In this document: piece by piece, positions 49,101 to 62,300 of the stretch | How the letters are laid out: each line of letters begins with the position of its first letter | Position numbering within the stretch: position 1 is the stretch's first letter | Program-made: the position numbers and the translations under genes | The notes under the pieces: generated by a model | The model's database searches: none | What the model saw: only the letters and a program-made list of their open reading frames with translations | What the model was told of the DNA's origin: nothing | DNA from: Ciona intestinalis | Lineage: Eukaryota > Chordata > Ascidiacea > Phlebobranchia > Cionidae | Length of the DNA stretch: 64,000 nucleotides | Assembly: GCF_000224145.3 (NCBI RefSeq) | Contig: NC_020166.2 | Coordinates: forward strand, 6,268,927-6,332,926 | Direction of reading: 5' to 3'

Positions 49101-52100
49101 AGTAATCCAGAAAACTTGTCACATTTTTTCCAAAAGGAATATAAGAAAAAGCTATAACCATCTTTTCTAATACTACAATATTTTATTTTTTTCCAGGCTT
49201 TTATTCCATATCAGTGTCCTCATTGATTTTGCAAGTGGCAAATCCCTGCACATTGATGATATATCAATATTTAAGAAGGGCTTAAAGGTTAAAGGCAAAT
49301 CTTGTTAAACCAATTGCAACACTATATCAAATTGAGATCGAAAATGAGAAGAAACTAATCCTTGTGTTGTTGACCTACAGTTTTCTTAACAGAAACATCA
49401 AGTGGTGCATAAAACAAAACATTCATGTTATATTAACCTTGTTGCCCTATAACGCAGGATAACTAAGGTACATTCATTTATTTATTTACCTACTTCTTTA
49501 CCTAATCAAACATTTTATATCCTACCTTGTAGATATGGATCTCGGACTAACTTCAGTCCCTTGCTGCATCAACGCTCCAAACCCAAACCACATACTGTTG
49601 AGGAAGCTGAAACTATTCACCAATGTGTTTGACTTGGCTTGGCAGGAATATGCAGTGTGCCATTCACAAGGACTTAACCTTTAATAAAATGGATACAATT
49701 TTATTGTTTTATTTAATTTGAAAATTTGGCTTAAGTAGTTAACAGCAAACTATAGTAAAAGTCTGAGCTGATAAAAGTCACTAATTGAGCAAAACATTTA
49801 CCTTGCTATGAAGAACATTACAAATGCTACAAGTAGGTATGCGATGATTATTAGAACCCATATAAACAGAGATAGTGGGTTGAGGAATCCAAAGACGCTT
49901 GGATTCCCTGGTATTGGTTTTCTAAACAGAATGCTCACTCCAAGGCTCATGTATGGCTTTGTAAAGCGAACCACTTTCTCTCTTACATAGTTGATGGTTA
50001 ATGGAGCAACTGCCATATCCGCATGCTAAAACAAAACAATAAAATAGTTAAACTTAAACAAAGTAAGCAGTTTATTGTTCAAGACAAAAATGTCCATGTC
50101 TAAAATATGTAATATGTTTACTAGTTTGTTTTTTATATGTAATTTATTTTATCTTTAAGTCTGTCATAAAAACAGTTATTTTATTGTTACTTCTCATTTA
50201 TGTATTTTATTTGCGATGAAATGCTGTAACCAAAGAGACAATAGTTATGTTATGTATGTTGTACAAAATTTGATGGAATATCAAGTTTTTAAATAAATCT
50301 CTATATCTGACAATGCTAACAATAAGTTACCCCATGCATGACTTCCCCTATCATTCCATCCCATGTTCCATCCTCCAATTCGTTTCCATAATTATTATCA
50401 GCCACTTCAACAAGCTTGTATGAAAATTTCAGATCTTCAGATAACAGCTAAAACAAATGCTTGGTAATTTATCTACGGCAACTTTTAAATTGTAAGTAAT
50501 AAATATAAGTAATATTTTTAAGTTATAGTAATAAACATATTTTCATTTTGAGTTCAATATTTTAGGTTCCCACACTAAAAATAATAAAATTGGTCTTTCA
50601 AAAAAATAATTTGAAAGAGCAAAATTTATTAAAATGATATGTAAGTGGTGATATACCATAAATCATTACATCATTGTATATGACTATACAAATTGATTGT
50701 GTATTCTGTTTAGAAAAATTGAATTTGTTCGCCGCTGGACCAAACATCATCTTAATGTAAGTTCAATTGGGTTGACTTAAGTGCCAGAGCATGCATAATC
50801 AGGAGTCATGAATTTGATTACACGTTTCAGCACTTACATTTAACAGATCAATACAGTAGCCTTGGTACGGACTATCCTTGTTGTTAGATTCTTTAAAAAC
50901 ATAGGGGTGCTCCTAAAAACATAGGAAGTAGTTTAAAGGCACTCGCCTTGGATTAAACTGAGGATAATATCAATAATCTAATTTATAAGTCCGACTTGTC
51001 TGGATTAAAATGAATTTTTAAAGAAGTTTTAAATTCAAAAAGACGTTAGTCTTTAACACATTGCTTCTTTCTTTTAATTTTAATAAAATGTACTTTTTGC
51101 CAATTTGGTTTTAATTTGTTTCAAATGTGTTATATAGCACCATGTAAATATGCACACAAAAAGTACTGAACTTGGCACCAATGGAACAGGGTATGAAAAA
51201 TAGGCAAACTTTGGACCAAATTTCATGTCCCCCAGCGTGCTCGCAGTAGCAATTGACACGACATTACGCTCATATAGAATAGAACTACAAACCCGTATAG
51301 TTGTGACAATTAAAGTTGTATTTCTAAGTGAGTTATTGTAGGGTGGGTTATTTGGTGTCTGTTGGTGGCCAAACATGGTTAATCTCTTTGTCACATTTGG
51401 TCGTATGCCGTAATAACTTCTTTCATCAGCAGCGTACTTCCATTGTCCAATCTTTTAATAATATTTACAAATAAGATTAATTAGTATATATATATTTTTT
51501 TTTTTTAAATACCGGTGTAACAGAATGTATAAAAAGTCAGTTCATGTTTTTTTAGTCTTAATATATTAAATAAGCAATTGACCACAGAAAATTGAAAAGC
51601 TTAACAGAATTTAGTTGTCTGCCAATTCAACTCATAGCAAATTTAATATTTTAATATTATTCACCAAATTTCCCTCTTTTATTATTAAAATTTGACAGGA
51701 GTGGCCACTTATGCCTTCCATGACCTGTGCATGGTTTTCCCTGGGGAATTATGCGCTCAAAATAAAACTCGTTGGTTCCCTTAAAATTTATGCTTGGCGT
51801 GGGGTAATTAAATAAAATAAAACTCACTTTTTCCAGACCATTATAGGTTATCGATAGAACATCTAATGTAAGATTGGTACGTCTTCCATCACTGTCAAAT
51901 AACAGCGGGCCAGTCAGTCCCGTTATTTTTGTCTAAAAAATGTATGTTTTCTATAAAATTAGTTTGCTTTATATGTTTTCTTAAAAGATATTTTACCAAA
52001 GCAGATGAGGAAAGCACTTTTTTATTTTATTTATTTTTGGGTCTCAATAGAAAACAAAATTAGCTATTAAAAATAGTTATATATTTCATTTTCAATATAT

Positions 52101-55100
52101 AGTACTGTGGGGTAAGATGGAACAACTTTAGCACCTAATATCCAAATATCCTGATCCTGTTTTAAACAAATATCATCGGTGTTTGGTCGTGAGGATATAG
52201 TTTTATAATTTCTTGAATGTTCTTTGTTTACTACCAAATTAAAAAAAAATAGAACGAAAAGATGTCCCATTCCTATGTTTCTAAGTTTAAATATATCAAA
52301 ATTTGAACAATCATACCGATTTTATGTTTTCCAGCAGAGCAGGACCCGACATCCAAGTAGTTTGTGTGGTGCATGGAATACTTCGATGATAGAAACTAAA
52401 CCTGTCTGCTGCAATCATATTTGATAGCGACCTTGCATAGAGTTGCACCGCATCATACATCAAAGCAACACCTGTCTGCAAAGTATTGTATAACATAACT
52501 GTGGTTGTGTTTAATATTTCATGCTTACCGTCATCTCAGTTGAAGGTATCCCAGAACTAATCTGTTGGTCTGAGAACATGGATGCCTGGTGGGGAAAATT
52601 TTAATAGAAGAAGTGGATTGCAAAGCGTGGCAAAGTCTTATTGTATTATTCATGTTAACCTATCAGTTTATATTTTGACATCAAATTTTTGTCATTTGTT
52701 TTTTCAATGGCAGACCTGTGATCATGTTTGTACAATGCGGTGAGTAAAATATTAGACATAAATATCTATAAACTATGATTTTTAAGGATCCTTTAAACAG
52801 GGAGCCATGCCCATCATGAACCTTGCGAATCACAAGTTTGTAATGTGAGATTAATAATTCTATGATGACAAATTAAAAGCTTACTGGTTTATCATTTACA
52901 AGACGAGTTTTCACAAAATCTTCCCATTCTTTCTCCAGTTCTACCATAGATTCCTGTCTGGCGATTGTGAAAGTTGTAATGTTGCATCTTCCAAACATGT
53001 ATGGGTGATTTCTTAACATTAGATGTGAATCCTATTTTAAACGTTTTATTTAAATATACATTAGGATAGGAAGATATTATAAACAATTAAAATATATAAC
53101 AGCAGCCTGTCATTTTAAACAATCCAAAAATGCAGTTTAGGCCAGGGTAAACAAAAATGTAAAATAAATGCAATGAAAATGGTTCTGTCAGGTTGGATTT
53201 TTTTGAATATAAAAGTATCTGTCTCACCATTCCAAGCAACACGAGATGATGATCGTTGTTCATTATTCCAGTCTCCATCATCTGTGGAGAAAGTTTGTTT
53301 TTAATATCCACCCATGTATTGTTTTAAAACAATGTGTTGTTTTAAAAGAATGTGTTGTTTTAAGAGAAGAATCTAACAACTGATTTTTTTGTTGTTATTT
53401 TATCCGCAATCGTTATCCAGTAATACAAACCATTAGTGAAATTTGTGTTATTGCCATTTGAATTCGCAACCCGAAATTCCAAATATTCTAGTATTCTAGT
53501 GCGAACGAGCATATCAATTGGCGTATTAACGTGAAATGCTTACGGTACCCGTTTCATTACAATCAATAAAAGATCGTGAACGCTGCAGTCGATAATCAGT
53601 TTGTGTATTCTTCGTTCTTTGATATGATGTATCGTGTCTCGGAGGTGACCAAGATCGCCCCTCACGCCAAATACAGACAGGTCCACACCATGAACACGAA
53701 CGAGCAAGTCTTGTACCGCCTGAACTCGTCCAACACCTTTATGTACACCAACAAAGAGAAAATGGCTAAAAAATCGATGTGGCGCAACACCAAGAATGAT
53801 TAAGATACAAGAAAAACTTTGCTTTTTGCTGATTAAGTTTTTAAAGCTTATTAAAAAGGTTCCGGGTGATTACTCACCGGAGTGCAAATGCATGGCGATC
53901 AGGAACGATGTATATTTTAGTGGCCTACCTGAAGAGTGACAATACAACACGGCGACTTTGGTCCATTGGAAATGTATTGCAATATCGGCAGCGGGCCGGC
54001 TCCAAACCTCGGATCCTGGCGCCATTTTGAAAGTGTATTGTTGCGTATTTACACTCTGAAAAAAGCGGGATAAAAAAACTAACGAAAACTGATAAACGCA
54101 GAAAGCGATAGGAAAAAAACAAGCACGATTTACATTTTAAAAATACAATTAAAACAAGGCACCTCCCTACCCCGGATACGTTGTTTTGAAAATTTTCGAA
54201 GTTTTCGCTCCCGATGTAAAAGTTTGGCATTTTCTTCTCATTGCATGCGGAGCGCAGAAACTCAGATTCAGATGAAGTAAAGATGGCGGCAACCCCAAGA
54301 GAAAGTTGTGCGCAAACTGGAAAGTTTACATCAAGCTTATTAATCACAACAGCCGAGCGATAGCTTATACTTCGTTTTCAAATATGTATTTCGGGTTTGA
54401 GCTGATGGTAAAAATTTAAAACCTTGCCAAATTACCTTGCCTTGCTATTTGATAGGCTTTTCCAACGCCGTCTGTAAAGGTTAAAATGTTGTACGTAAAG
54501 CTCTTATTAAAGGACATTTCCGCCGTTCTTTTATTCACAGAAGCAACGGCAAACTCCAGGGCCATTCGGAGCCGGTAGTCGTAAACATTGGGAGTATCTG
54601 ATGATGTTGAAACTGAAGCTGGATTGGTCAACTCCTGGAATTCGTAAAGTTGGTGATCGTCCACTGGATCGGTTGCGATGTTCTTGCGAAAAATTCCTCC
54701 TAAAATTGTATGCAGGAAATTAGCTATGTGATAATGTATAATAGTGAATTTGCTTATCAGTGACCTAACTATACGGCGAAACGTCGACATAATGCAATAT
54801 TAAGGATGACGGCGAAATTATATTTTCTAATCTACTTTTTAACAATTAACAACGTTCTTCAAGAGACGCGGGGCTACGTTTATAAAATAAAATATTATTT
54901 GTTTGCTACCAAATGGGCAGAAAAAAGAAAATGAAAACATATCCCATCTCACCCCAACCTATACTCAATAAACTGACAACTTGAAGGTGTTTTAGATTTG
55001 TGTCATATACTTGACCGCAATAATTTATAAATATGACAGTGATCTATAAATAGAACTAGTTTACAAATTCATTAGCAACGTGCGTGCTGTTATTATTACA

Positions 55101-57667
55101 GGCCGCAGTTAACATAATCGAACATGCTGAGCCACACCTCGAAATAAATCGAATTTTTCCTCTTTAAATTGCTGTCGGGCGCAAGGATTATGAATTAGAC
55201 ATCACGCTAAGGTCTGAGAATCCTATTCCACAACCACTATTAAAGGGACAAGGTAACGATCGATTTAAAGGGGATTGCCGGTCAACGAAATCTGCTTGGC
55301 TAACAATGAATAAATCAGAACGGTCGAATTTCCCGAAAAAGACCGACAGCTCGTCGCCTTTTTCCAAAGTTGACTACTGTGACTATACCGATCCAGCCTT
55401 GGCAGTCTTCCATCCAGCTTGAGCTGATCAATTATTAAAGCAAGTCCGATTAAAGTACAACTCTCCTACTGCACCGCTACTTAATCGGACAAATTAAGCC
55501 GAGCGAGGTATTGATTCATTTTTTTGCCGATTCTTCCTCGGTTGTTTGGTCTTTGGTTTTATTATTATCTTGATATAGTAAGATTAATAAATTTTGACTG
55601 CAATCAAATCGTCCAGTTTTTATTAACGTCGACCGCGTTAAAAATATCATTCTGCGGTCGCCGTAAGCGCATTAAAAATTAACCGCTTTTCTCTTACTCC
55701 ATAAAAGGGCGTCGGCAGCAAAATTAAGAAAATACTTTAAACATAGTCGAAGAAAAAAGACTAAAATGATTTTTTGCTTCGAATTCAAAGAAACGCAAAT
55801 TAAATTTTGAGTCGCTTAATCTGCTTATACACGCTTTGTTACGTTTAAAGCAGCAAAGCAGACGCTGGAAAGCTCTAGAGACGCTAAACCGACACCGTGA
55901 CTGAATGATATAACACTCGCTGGGCGTCGATATTTCAAATAATTTTCAGGCGAATTCTAAACGTCATTGGACGACGGGTCCCTTAATAAATGCAGTTACA
56001 TAAAAGTGCGAAATAATTCGTGATAATAATGATGGAAGGTGGGGTAGGAGCGGCACCGTTTGACCGGGACGTTTCGTGCGTCATTACAGCACGCTATATT
56101 GAATATATGTCACCTATGATTCTTATACTTTAACGTTCCAAGATTGGAAATGCAAAGGCCATATGCTGCTTAGTCAGTAACAAACACTCGACGAAATACA
56201 AATATGGCTTAATTTAAATGCAATGACTTAATGAAAAATGTAACTTGCATTATTCAATTGCGCGGCCGGAAAACGACAGTCTTTATATAACACCGGTGTT
56301 TTGTATCATACACCTCGCGCCCGCTCACAAGTTATGACGAATATCTAACTTTGTGAGTTTGTTTTTTTCCTCTATATATGGCTTATAATTTAGACAACCC
56401 ATGAGTAACCACTAGCATGAAATACAGCGATTCCCGTTGCTTGTCCTATACGGCACAATACGCCCACAATGCTTAACATCGACAAGCCCTACCATGACCT
56501 ATATGATTATGGAGGCAGGCTTACTAACCACTGTGCTACGGCGGCGGAATTTATTTATACATTTCACTGCATGAATTTATTCATTTTAAATGAAGTGATC
56601 CTTACTTTTACATTTGAATACAAACGTTTTATGTCGAGATTACAATTTATAAATCTTGATTTGAGGCACAATAACTATAGTAGGGAAAAGTAAATTAAAA
56701 ATACAAATGTTCTTTGGGACGGGGTATACAGTGGGACACTAAAAAAATGTGGGGCGATTTCTTTTTACGGCCTTCATTTAATAATAAGCAAATAAAAATG
56801 TTATATATAGTAGGGTGGGGAAGATGGGACACCTTAAGCACTTAATATCTAAATGTCCTGATTGTGTTTTAAACCGTTACCAACGTTCTATAGGAGTCGT
56901 GACGATATATAGTTTTACAATTCCTTGAATGTTCTTTGTTTACTACTAAAAGGAACAAGGAAATGAAGTTAAAAGATGTCCCATCTTCCCCCACCCTGCC
57001 GTACGATTATTCGAAAGTATTTTTACCACTGTAAAGCGCGCCAAAGCCGATTAGTTTTATTAAATATTAAATGTATTAAAATATAGGAGAGTATGAGCTT
57101 AGATGTCACAGTTTCGCCCACCCAACGATATTCTATTTTTGAATCATATATAGGCATCTTGGTAAGTTTTTAAAACAAAGGTTAGAACAGCGTGATCGGG
57201 ATGGCGCCATACAAAAACATGATATTCATAAGGTTTGTTTATAGTATAAATTTTGCTGTTGAAATTAGGTATAGTACGTCAAAAATTGACAGAAACTATT
57301 CAGTTGCGATACTTTAAAAAACTAAAATCTTGGCAAGCTTTACTGTATAGTAGGTCTACTGTTGGGGAGGATGGGACACATTTAGCACATAATATCCAAG
57401 GTCGTGTTTTAACAACAGTCTGTGGAAGTCGTGAGGATAACGGTTTAATAATTCTTTGAATATTCTTTGTTTACTACCAGACGGGGCAACAAAATAAAAT
57501 GAAAAGGTGTCCCATCTTCCCCCACCCTTCTATATAATATTATGTAACAAACACAACAAATAAATAAAAATAAACGAAGTCAACTTACCTACTCGGATGC
57601 AGTCGGTGGTTGGAAATTCCGTCAGTGGTATCAGATATACGAACACTATAAAATTAATAATCTGCAT
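46169..57667 (-). CDS. Ionotropic glutamate receptor, kainate type
   Basis: Glutamate-gated cation channel subunit. Exons in reading order: 57589-57667, 54436-54699, 54171-54316, 53929-54055, 53549-53724, 53228-53281, 52885-53031, 52529-52585, 52317-52475, 51828-51932, 51293-51451, 50838-50912, 50331-50447, 49802-50025, 49526-49678, 48589-48772, 48206-48308, 47802-47918, 47525-47637, 47211-47357, 46863-47063, 46169-46687; all join in phase to 1,141 residues. Seen: signal peptide; amino-terminal domain ([38 protein letters not shown]); S1 ([21 protein letters not shown] with the ligand-binding Arg); M1; pore loop [11 protein letters not shown]3 [13 protein letters not shown]2 with the ligand-binding Glu in [16 protein letters not shown] typical of kainate receptors; M4. 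The cytosolic tail is long (~240 residues), Cys- and Ser-rich and unlike vertebrate tails. The Q/R site is CAG (Gln) in the genome. Some AMPA-like residues (CEWHT) are present, so kainate is likely but not proven. Exon 3's donor could also be nine bases earlier (54180), and exon 5's acceptor is weak. Confidence 0.93.
48910..49055 (+). mobile_element. Diverged SINE body in receptor intron
   Basis: CACCCAGTGGTAACTAATGA and the later GTTATAACGACTATCATTGC follow the order of the SINE body, with many changes and no clean tail. It lies in the intron between exons 15 and 16. Confidence 0.45.
52100..52275. mobile_element. MITE in receptor intron, right end degraded
   Basis: Starts TAGTACTGTGGGGTAAGATG. 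The interior has TATCCAAATATCCTGATCCT and TTGAATGTTCTTTGTTTACT. The right end stops after GATGTCCCAT. It lies between exons 9 and 10. Confidence 0.75.
54829..54965. mobile_element. MITE fragment, left end missing
   Basis: Begins in the interior (ACAATTAACAACGTTCTTCA) and ends CATCTCACCCCAACCTATAC, in the first intron of the receptor gene. Confidence 0.65.
56240..56550 (-). mobile_element. SINE, reverse orientation, full length but diverged
   Basis: On the minus strand the head (GCCGTAGCACAGTGGTTAGT) begins near 56545. The body passes CTCATGGGTTGTCTAAATTA and ends with ACTGTCGTTTTCCGGCCGCG. The ATTC tail is almost gone. First intron of the receptor gene. Confidence 0.7.
56808..57003. mobile_element. 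MITE, near-complete copy
   Basis: 196 bp from TAGTAGGGTGGGGAAGATGG to TGTCCCATCTTCCCCCACCC plus TGCCGTA, in a TATATA site. The best-preserved inverted ends in the window. Confidence 0.88.
57348..57532. mobile_element. MITE, near-complete copy with altered left end
   Basis: The right end CCCATCTTCCCCCACCCTTC TATATA is clean; the left end carries extra bases (TAGTAGGTCTACTGTTGGGG). It ends ~57 bases short of the receptor's first exon, so it lies just inside intron 1 next to the signal-peptide exon. Confidence 0.8.
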
Positions 57668-59322
57668 CTTCGGTTTAAAATTACTGCAATAAGTAATTTC
57701 TGTCGGTTATAATGTATAGCAATCAATTTTTTTTTCTTTTATTATCTAAAATTTGAAACGCCGATTTGTGCTCGTTTTTGTCTTAACTTTTGCAACCAAA
57801 AAAGATAAATTGCGCCGTCAGAATATACAAAAAGTTAGCTACTTCATTTCCACACCTATCCCTCTCTTCCCGACGCAAAATGTGCGGGACCACGATTCGA
57901 TACTTTTACTTTATTATAACTTGAGTTCATGGGGTGATCGATCGCAAAGCAAGAGATCCCACTAATCGAAATCCGATAGCGGAGATTGTGGCTGCAAGTG
58001 CAAGCGGCGCTTCTGTTCTGTTTAATGAGCGGAACATTGAATAGTGAAAGTCGCAATTAATTGATCGGGACACTGATAATGCCAGGGTATCTACTTGGAC
58101 TTCTGCGGTCAAAGGTTAACCGCTGCCCGCTGTCGAAAAATTGATTCATCGCAAAATTTTGGCGGTTTTCCTTGCCATCAATTTTAACCTAAAAGCGGAT
58201 ATTGGCTAATTATTTTTTGATTCCAAAACTGTCAAATTGGAAAACGTTTTACCTGGCAGTCCACGCACTAAAGCCGGAAAAAACAACACAGACGTGTCCA
58301 AAGATCGATATATTTTAATTAGATAGTTCAACAAGCGTTATATAATATGTATATTGCACGTCATAAGCTTATATGTGGGCAAGCAAAATAATTTTGAGTT
58401 AGTAGCTCGCATTCATTTATAAAACTGCGGTCACTCATTACAGATTTAAAGACTGGCTGCAGAGGTGAGAAAAAAGGTATTTAAAATCGATTGGTCAGTA
58501 TTTTGAAAGAATCAGATGACTAAGTTTTGAAAGAATCAGATGAGAAAGTCACTAGAAATAAAAATGACGTAATTTGGAAATTCGGATTTGAAATCGAATC
58601 AGGGACTTTACGTTTGTGGTGACATATGACCTAGATCTGCAGTGTTGAGCATGCAATGAAATAAAGAAGACTGCGCAAAGATAGTCGACTGAGGCATCAT
58701 TTCAAATTGAATGGACGTCAATCACTTTGTTAACAGTTAAAATCTCATATAAAAACAAAGCTGCAAACCGGAACTTGACAAAAATGGGGGACGTAGCATG
58801 TGATCAAATGCATAACATTAGGTCATTTAGAAAGTTATTCAATGAAGTACGGGACAAAAACAACAAACAAAAAAATCAGATGTTCGTTTTTTTTGGTTTT
58901 GAACAGCAAAATTGCATTCTCATGAATAATGGCATCAAAGCATTTGAAGAAATCACAAACTTACAATATGTGATAGGAAGGATTCTATTTTACATTAAGT
59001 AACACTGTAATCAAAATTTCAATGAAAAAATTAAAAATTGTTTGTTACTTTAATGGAAGAAAAATTAAGGATTCTATTTTACATTAAGTAACACTGTAAT
59101 CAAATGTTCAATGAAAAAATTAAAAATTGTTTGTTACTTTAATGGAAGAAAAATTTAAAAGCTTTGCACTGCATTATGACATTATAATGAATGTTCTACA
59201 AAGTAGAGAATCAAACAAGGTTTAAAACACGGTGTTAGATGTCATAGACTGCTTTGCGGTGATGCAGGATAGTCTAATTTGCAATGGCAGGCATGTAGGC
59301 CATGTAAAGGTCATGTGAATTA
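57668..59322. other. Intergenic upstream of receptor, downstream of sorting nexin
   Basis: Presumed promoter and 5'UTR of the glutamate receptor (right of 57667) and 3'UTR of the sorting nexin (left of 59323). It holds the 89-bp tandem duplication at 58979-59156. An open + frame of 72 codons starting at an ATG near 58783 has no recognisable domain. Confidence 0.55.
58979..59156. repeat. 89-bp direct tandem duplication
   Basis: The unit starting AGGATTCTATTTTACATTAA occurs at 58979-59067 and again at 59068-59156 with only a few differences (for example AATCAAAATTTC against AATCAAATGTTC). The copies are adjacent, so this is a recent duplication, and no mobile-element end is seen. Confidence 0.92.
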
Positions 59323-62300
59323 CTACATTAACTCTTCGTATAACACAGCTGTGTCTTGAAGCTTTTTGACAATCTAAACAAAAAGTTATAAAGTGTTTTT
59401 AGAACATTTGTTGCAACAAGTATTTTTATACTCAGAGATGAAGCCATATGGGTTAGGAATCGAAACTCTGCCTAAACAAGTTTTTTTTAAGCTTCACATT
59501 AACATTCAGAACATATTCGCATACACAATTTGGTTAGATTAACTTCAGGAATTAAAGGGAGGTCTTATCTATATTTTTTGGGGGGAATAAACACCCTGTA
59601 AACCCCCATTTTTTGTAGCTGCGCCACAGTTTTCACTGTTTCCATCATATTAACTTTGCTTGGTAAGTCAGCACAAGATATTGCGTGTAAAATATTTTCA
59701 GATAGCTACGGTCTACCTCTTGGTGAAATGATATTTGCTGCTGCACAAAATCCTTCATATACCCGACAAAATCCCCAACTCTGTAGTGCTGGAAGTGGTT
59801 CACCTCAGCTGTGGACAAGTATTAATATAAATATGAACATTTTACCTTTTTTATTTGGCAATGTTACAAGTTTACAACAAATACTGACATCATAAAAAAA
59901 TTGGTAAACAAAAAGTCACAAATCTGAAACTTTACATTTGTAATATACCGAGACACAAAACAAATCTTTTTTGTATAGCTTAATCAGAAAGTACCAAATA
60001 CCGGGTTAAAGCTTATATTGAGACTGTGAGACAATTTGGACTTGTTAGTGACCACTTAGTTTGGACAATGAGTGTTAGGTGTTTTGCAAAAGTAGAAAAA
60101 TGCCTCACTGGAAGCCAGTATCAAACCTCAAACCCAATATCCTTAAATAAGTAGTGAGCGTTCCAACCATTGAATTATATAGTGGGGGTTAAGAATTAAT
60201 TCCTTTAAATTTTCACAATGATATTGTAAATTTAAATTGTGTCTACTTTAAAAGAACAGTAACTGCGAGAGCGAAGATAATATCACCTTCTACAGCGTAA
60301 CTGATCTTCTCAGTCCTCGTAGCAACATCTTCCATCTCATCAACCGTCACTTTGTTCTCAAGTTGCAACCTCCGGACTTCTTTTAATTTATCCAATGCAT
60401 TCTGTAGGTAAAAGTAACTTGCTTGTGAATGAAGTTTTTGCTTGAAAGTTTTTCAGGAAATACCCGCAACATATTTTATATTAAATTAGACATTTTATTG
60501 AAATTAGACTGTTTTATGAAAACAAAAAAAAATCATGCAGTTTCTATAGCCATCTGATTTGTAGTAGAAATGGAAAGATCAAAGCGAAGAGGTTCTATAT
60601 TTGTCAGTTTGTATCATTCCTACTATGCTAATAGTGTGAAAAACATCCATCAAATATTGGGGAAAATAAAAAAATACCAAATAAAGTAAAAAAAGTTAGG
60701 AAATCTTGTTTTTAAAAATGTTTAGAAAACTGAAAAAAGACACAATCAGTGCAAGTGCAACCACACATCTCAGGTCCCAGGTCTCATTGCATGTCATGCT
60801 GCATGACCTCACCCATGTACATTAAAACAAATTTAGTGCTGCAACAAACCCTTTGGTTTCCAAGTATGGCAGGAAATGTGGCCAACACTCCGTGATATTC
60901 ATTCAATCCCTCAAGTAATGGATTCCAATCATACGTAGGTTGATTACCATATAATTCACCAACAGCTTCATATACTTGACCCGTATGTTTAATTGCCTCG
61001 GTCAGTGGGGCAGACACTGAAAGTTAGACAATGTTTTATTAATTACATTACACATGATATTGTGAAGTTATTTATTTATTTTTTCCAATACTAGTTGTCA
61101 GATAAATAGGGGTAGAATTTTGTATATGGGTGTATTTACAGATTATAGATTTGTATATACAAATATTATACTACTACTGTTGTACTGGTTTATGTTAAAC
61201 TAGCATGAACTACCTATGGTTCTGTAATCAACTATTTGAAGTGGTTAGGTTTAAAATGATATACTAAATATTAAAAATGGAAATACTGGCAAATAAAAAT
61301 ATTAAATATTCACATGTAACTATCGAACAGAAATTTGCATGTAAACAATAAAATTGTTAAAATAATATAGAATAATATATGATAAGGAAAATATTAGATG
61401 GCAAAGTGCACCTGGCCTGTTGTCAAGCTCGAAGCATTCACCAAGTGTTGAGAAAAGTTGACCAAGTCTTTGGGTGTCTTTCTTGTACACTGACAAGTAT
61501 GTTAAAACACAGTTTAAATGGTAATTCGATATCTAGTTTAAAACATTTTTAAGAATTTAGGATACTATTTATAAAATGAGTAATATAGCCACAAAACAGT
61601 CAACACAATGACCTAATTAAAGGCAGACAGCATGATATACCCTGGGGAAACTTCTTAGCTTGGTCTTGCCCAACTATAATAAGTTGTTTGCAAGCTTCAT
61701 CCATACCACGGGTGAATTTACTGTGTGTGTCCAATGTCTGTTCTCTGTAAATGGAGAAGGTTGATATTGGATGATACTCTAAACCCTATGCACTATGTCA
61801 AGCTGATATGACCCCATCACAAAATGAGTCACAAACACAAAATCTCATCACAAAATCACAAAATGGGTGGGCACAAAGGGACAAAGTGTTACATAAGTAA
61901 CACTCATCAGTGTACAGCATTTTGGTTCCACTGTGGCAGGAATGTTATATATAACTGATGACATCACTCACGCGATTGTGAAATCCATCTTTTGATCGGG
62001 AGTATTGATGGCTTGGAAGAATCCTCCACCAACTGCTTCATCTTTCTCAGCTTTACGTTTGCCTTGCTTCCATGCCTAAGAACAAAGGTTATTTTATATT
62101 CATAAAAAGCACAAGTCCATTATATAACTGGGAAGTCATATGGCGTGACATGTCAGGGAAACTATGTTATATGCCAGATTTGGCCCACATGCCTCACCAG
62201 ATGTTAAAGCCTGTCGCTTCCCCCGTGGGCAACCAAATATGCATTATGATCAAGACAATTGACCCAAATCTGCCATTGATAGATATCATGTCTTGACTAA

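Noticed and set aside
53576-53803. Plus-strand 76-codon frame as a new gene
   Set aside because: The minus strand here encodes a glutamate receptor amino-terminal-domain exon that is in place and in phase with its neighbours; the first plus codon is GTG, not ATG.
62072-62296. 74-codon plus frame as a gene
   Set aside because: It spans the acceptor side of sorting nexin exon 5 and its intron on the opposite strand, with no domain.
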